DNA from: Paraferrimonas sp. SM1919
GTDB taxonomy: Bacteria > Pseudomonadota > Gammaproteobacteria > Enterobacterales > Shewanellaceae
Direction of reading: 5' to 3'
Assembly (NCBI RefSeq): GCF_010993985.1
Contig: NZ_WINH01000031.1
Location: 1 to 43,625, forward strand
DNA length: 43,625 nucleotides
How positions within the stretch are numbered: the stretch's first letter is position 1; the number at the start of each line of letters is the position of its first letter. The notes below the pieces were generated by a model. That model had not been told where the DNA came from. It made no database searches and saw only the letters and a program-made list of their open reading frames with translations. A program made the translations under genes and the position numbers. This document shows, piece by piece, positions 42,830 through 43,625 of the stretch.

Positions 42830-43625
42830 CTATTGACGGGCTTGGCGGTCATTATGCTTAGGTGTGGCTTCAAAATTTGAACGATAAGGGTTAATGTCTA
42901 AGCCACCGCGGCGGGTGTAACGTGCATAGACGGTCAGTTTCTGGCAGTGGCAGTAGCGGATTAAATCGGTAAAAATACGCTCGACACATTGTTCGTGAAA
43001 CTCGTTATGATCCCTAAATGAAATTAAGTACTTTAGCAGCGCCTCTTGGTTGATTTTAGGGCCGTGGTAATGGATATAAACACTGCCCCAGTCCGGCTGC
43101 GAAGTAATGAGGCAGTTAGACTTTAATAAATCTGAAGTAAGCGCTTCGGTAACGATTTGATTTTGATCTGCCGCATCGACCAAATAGTCCGGGTTAAAAT
43201 GATAATCATCCATAGAAATATCAAGATCATCAATATTGGTCCCAGTAAATTGGCTTTGCTTTAGAAGGTGAAATTGGTTTGCAGGGATCAGCTCAACTTT
43301 GACTTCAGCACCCGCACAACAGGACAGATCTTTGGCAATGGTCTGTTGCAATTCATCGATGGATGCAATTTTGGTTTGATTAAAACTGTTTAGATACAAT
43401 TTAAAGGATTTTGATTCGATTAAATTAGGGCTGGCCGCAGGTACTTCAACGTTGGCAATGGCAACATGGGGCTTACCCTTGGGGTTTAACCAGGAAATTT
43501 CAAAACAGGTCCACAGATCTGCACCATCAAAAGTGGTCTTTTCATCGAGGGCTAGGGCATCACGATTTAGGCTTCTTGGTACGCCTTGGAGAAGTTCAGG
43601 CGCATACTCGCTGACATAGCCTGTC
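42830..43625 (-). CDS. queF: NADPH-dependent 7-cyano-7-deazaguanine reductase QueF (5'-truncated)
   Basis: The frame stays open to the right edge of the window, so the N-terminus is missing; about 264 residues are visible out of roughly 280 for long-type QueF. The visible part begins in the family's conserved LLQGVPRSLNRD segment. The nitrile-reductase marks are ESKSFKLYLNSFNQT, the catalytic Cys in LKSNCLITSQPDWGS, the FHEQCVERIF motif binding substrate and NADPH, and RYTRRGGLDINPYRS near the end. It reduces preQ0 to preQ1 in queuosine synthesis. The methionine within the KLYLNSFNQT region is not a plausible start, because conserved sequence continues upstream. Confidence 0.97.
   Translation of the reverse strand, partial: TGYVSEYAPELLQGVPRSLNRDALALDEKTTFDGADLWTCFEISWLNPKGKPHVAIANVEVPAASPNLIESKSFKLYLNSFNQTKIASIDELQQTIAKDLSCCAGAEVKVELIPANQFHLLKQSQFTGTNIDDLDISMDDYHFNPDYLVDAADQNQIVTEALTSDLLKSNCLITSQPDWGSVYIHYHGPKINQEALLKYLISFRDHNEFHEQCVERIFTDLIRYCHCQKLTVYARYTRRGGLDINPYRSNFEATPKHNDRQARQ

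Noticed and set aside
1..43625. tRNA genes, insertion sequences, prophage or integration sites
   Set aside because: No cloverleaf, transposase, integrase or terminal repeat pattern was seen in any intergenic stretch. This was by eye and not by a dedicated scan.

Overview
The window reads as an ordinary chromosomal segment of a marine gammaproteobacterium, most like the Alteromonadales (Shewanella-like relatives). This rests on the gene set: yciK, sohB, gmhB, gltS, rraB, sbcDC, proS-trmO-rcsF, a YebC/YeeN-type regulator, queF, a VolA/Pla-1-type lipase lipoprotein and a secreted polysaccharide lyase. Base composition looks moderate and even throughout. I saw no tRNA, rRNA, insertion sequence, prophage or CRISPR array. 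Genus cannot be settled from this sequence alone.

Layout. 1-942 is the 3' part of a secreted modular protein (calcium-binding type 3 repeats, then an ExoP-like binding module), followed by a small unknown membrane-anchored protein. 1755-4827 (minus) holds an orphan YjbH-like outer-membrane protein and the SDR oxidoreductase YciK. 5312-9020 (plus) holds the VolA-type lipase and SohB protease. 9057-11417 holds an acetyltransferase, a YdhF-type aldo/keto reductase and the YeaD mutarotase. 11582-14331 holds a secreted PL12-like heparinase and the heptose-bisphosphate phosphatase GmhB. A 38-residue minus-strand gene (14474-14590) follows, then an MsbA-like ABC exporter, the GltS glutamate symporter, an aminotransferase, a DUF445 protein and an M32 carboxypeptidase.

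21471-22330 carries ybcJ and rraB (overlapping) convergent with a cold-shock gene, separated by a symmetrical terminator. The cold-shock gene has a readable promoter and a leader of about 158 nt. 22673-29049 is a run of plus-strand genes linked to DNA: sbcD, an unusually glutamine-rich sbcC, an unknown lipoprotein, a dCMP deaminase, and a small OB-fold protein ending in an SSB-type acidic tip. A KefB/C-like transporter and a convergent patatin phospholipase follow.

32446-37273 (minus) keeps the enterobacterial order proS, trmO, rcsF, but with two envelope genes inserted between proS and trmO: a PAP2 phosphatase joined to an outer-membrane-like domain, and a hexapeptide acyltransferase. 37429-41746 (minus) encodes two secreted amidohydrolases. 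Together they hold three amidohydrolase folds, of which only one has a complete metal site. A YebC/YeeN-type gene and the 5'-truncated queF close the window.

Most genes are housekeeping. The observations I consider most worth following are the SSB-tipped DUF3127-like protein next to sbcDC and the deaminase, the amidohydrolase trio, the PAP2/outer-membrane fusion, the cold-shock promoter with an inverted repeat filling its spacer, the glutamine-rich SbcC and the unlisted 38-residue protein. None of them amounts to clear proof of a new system.
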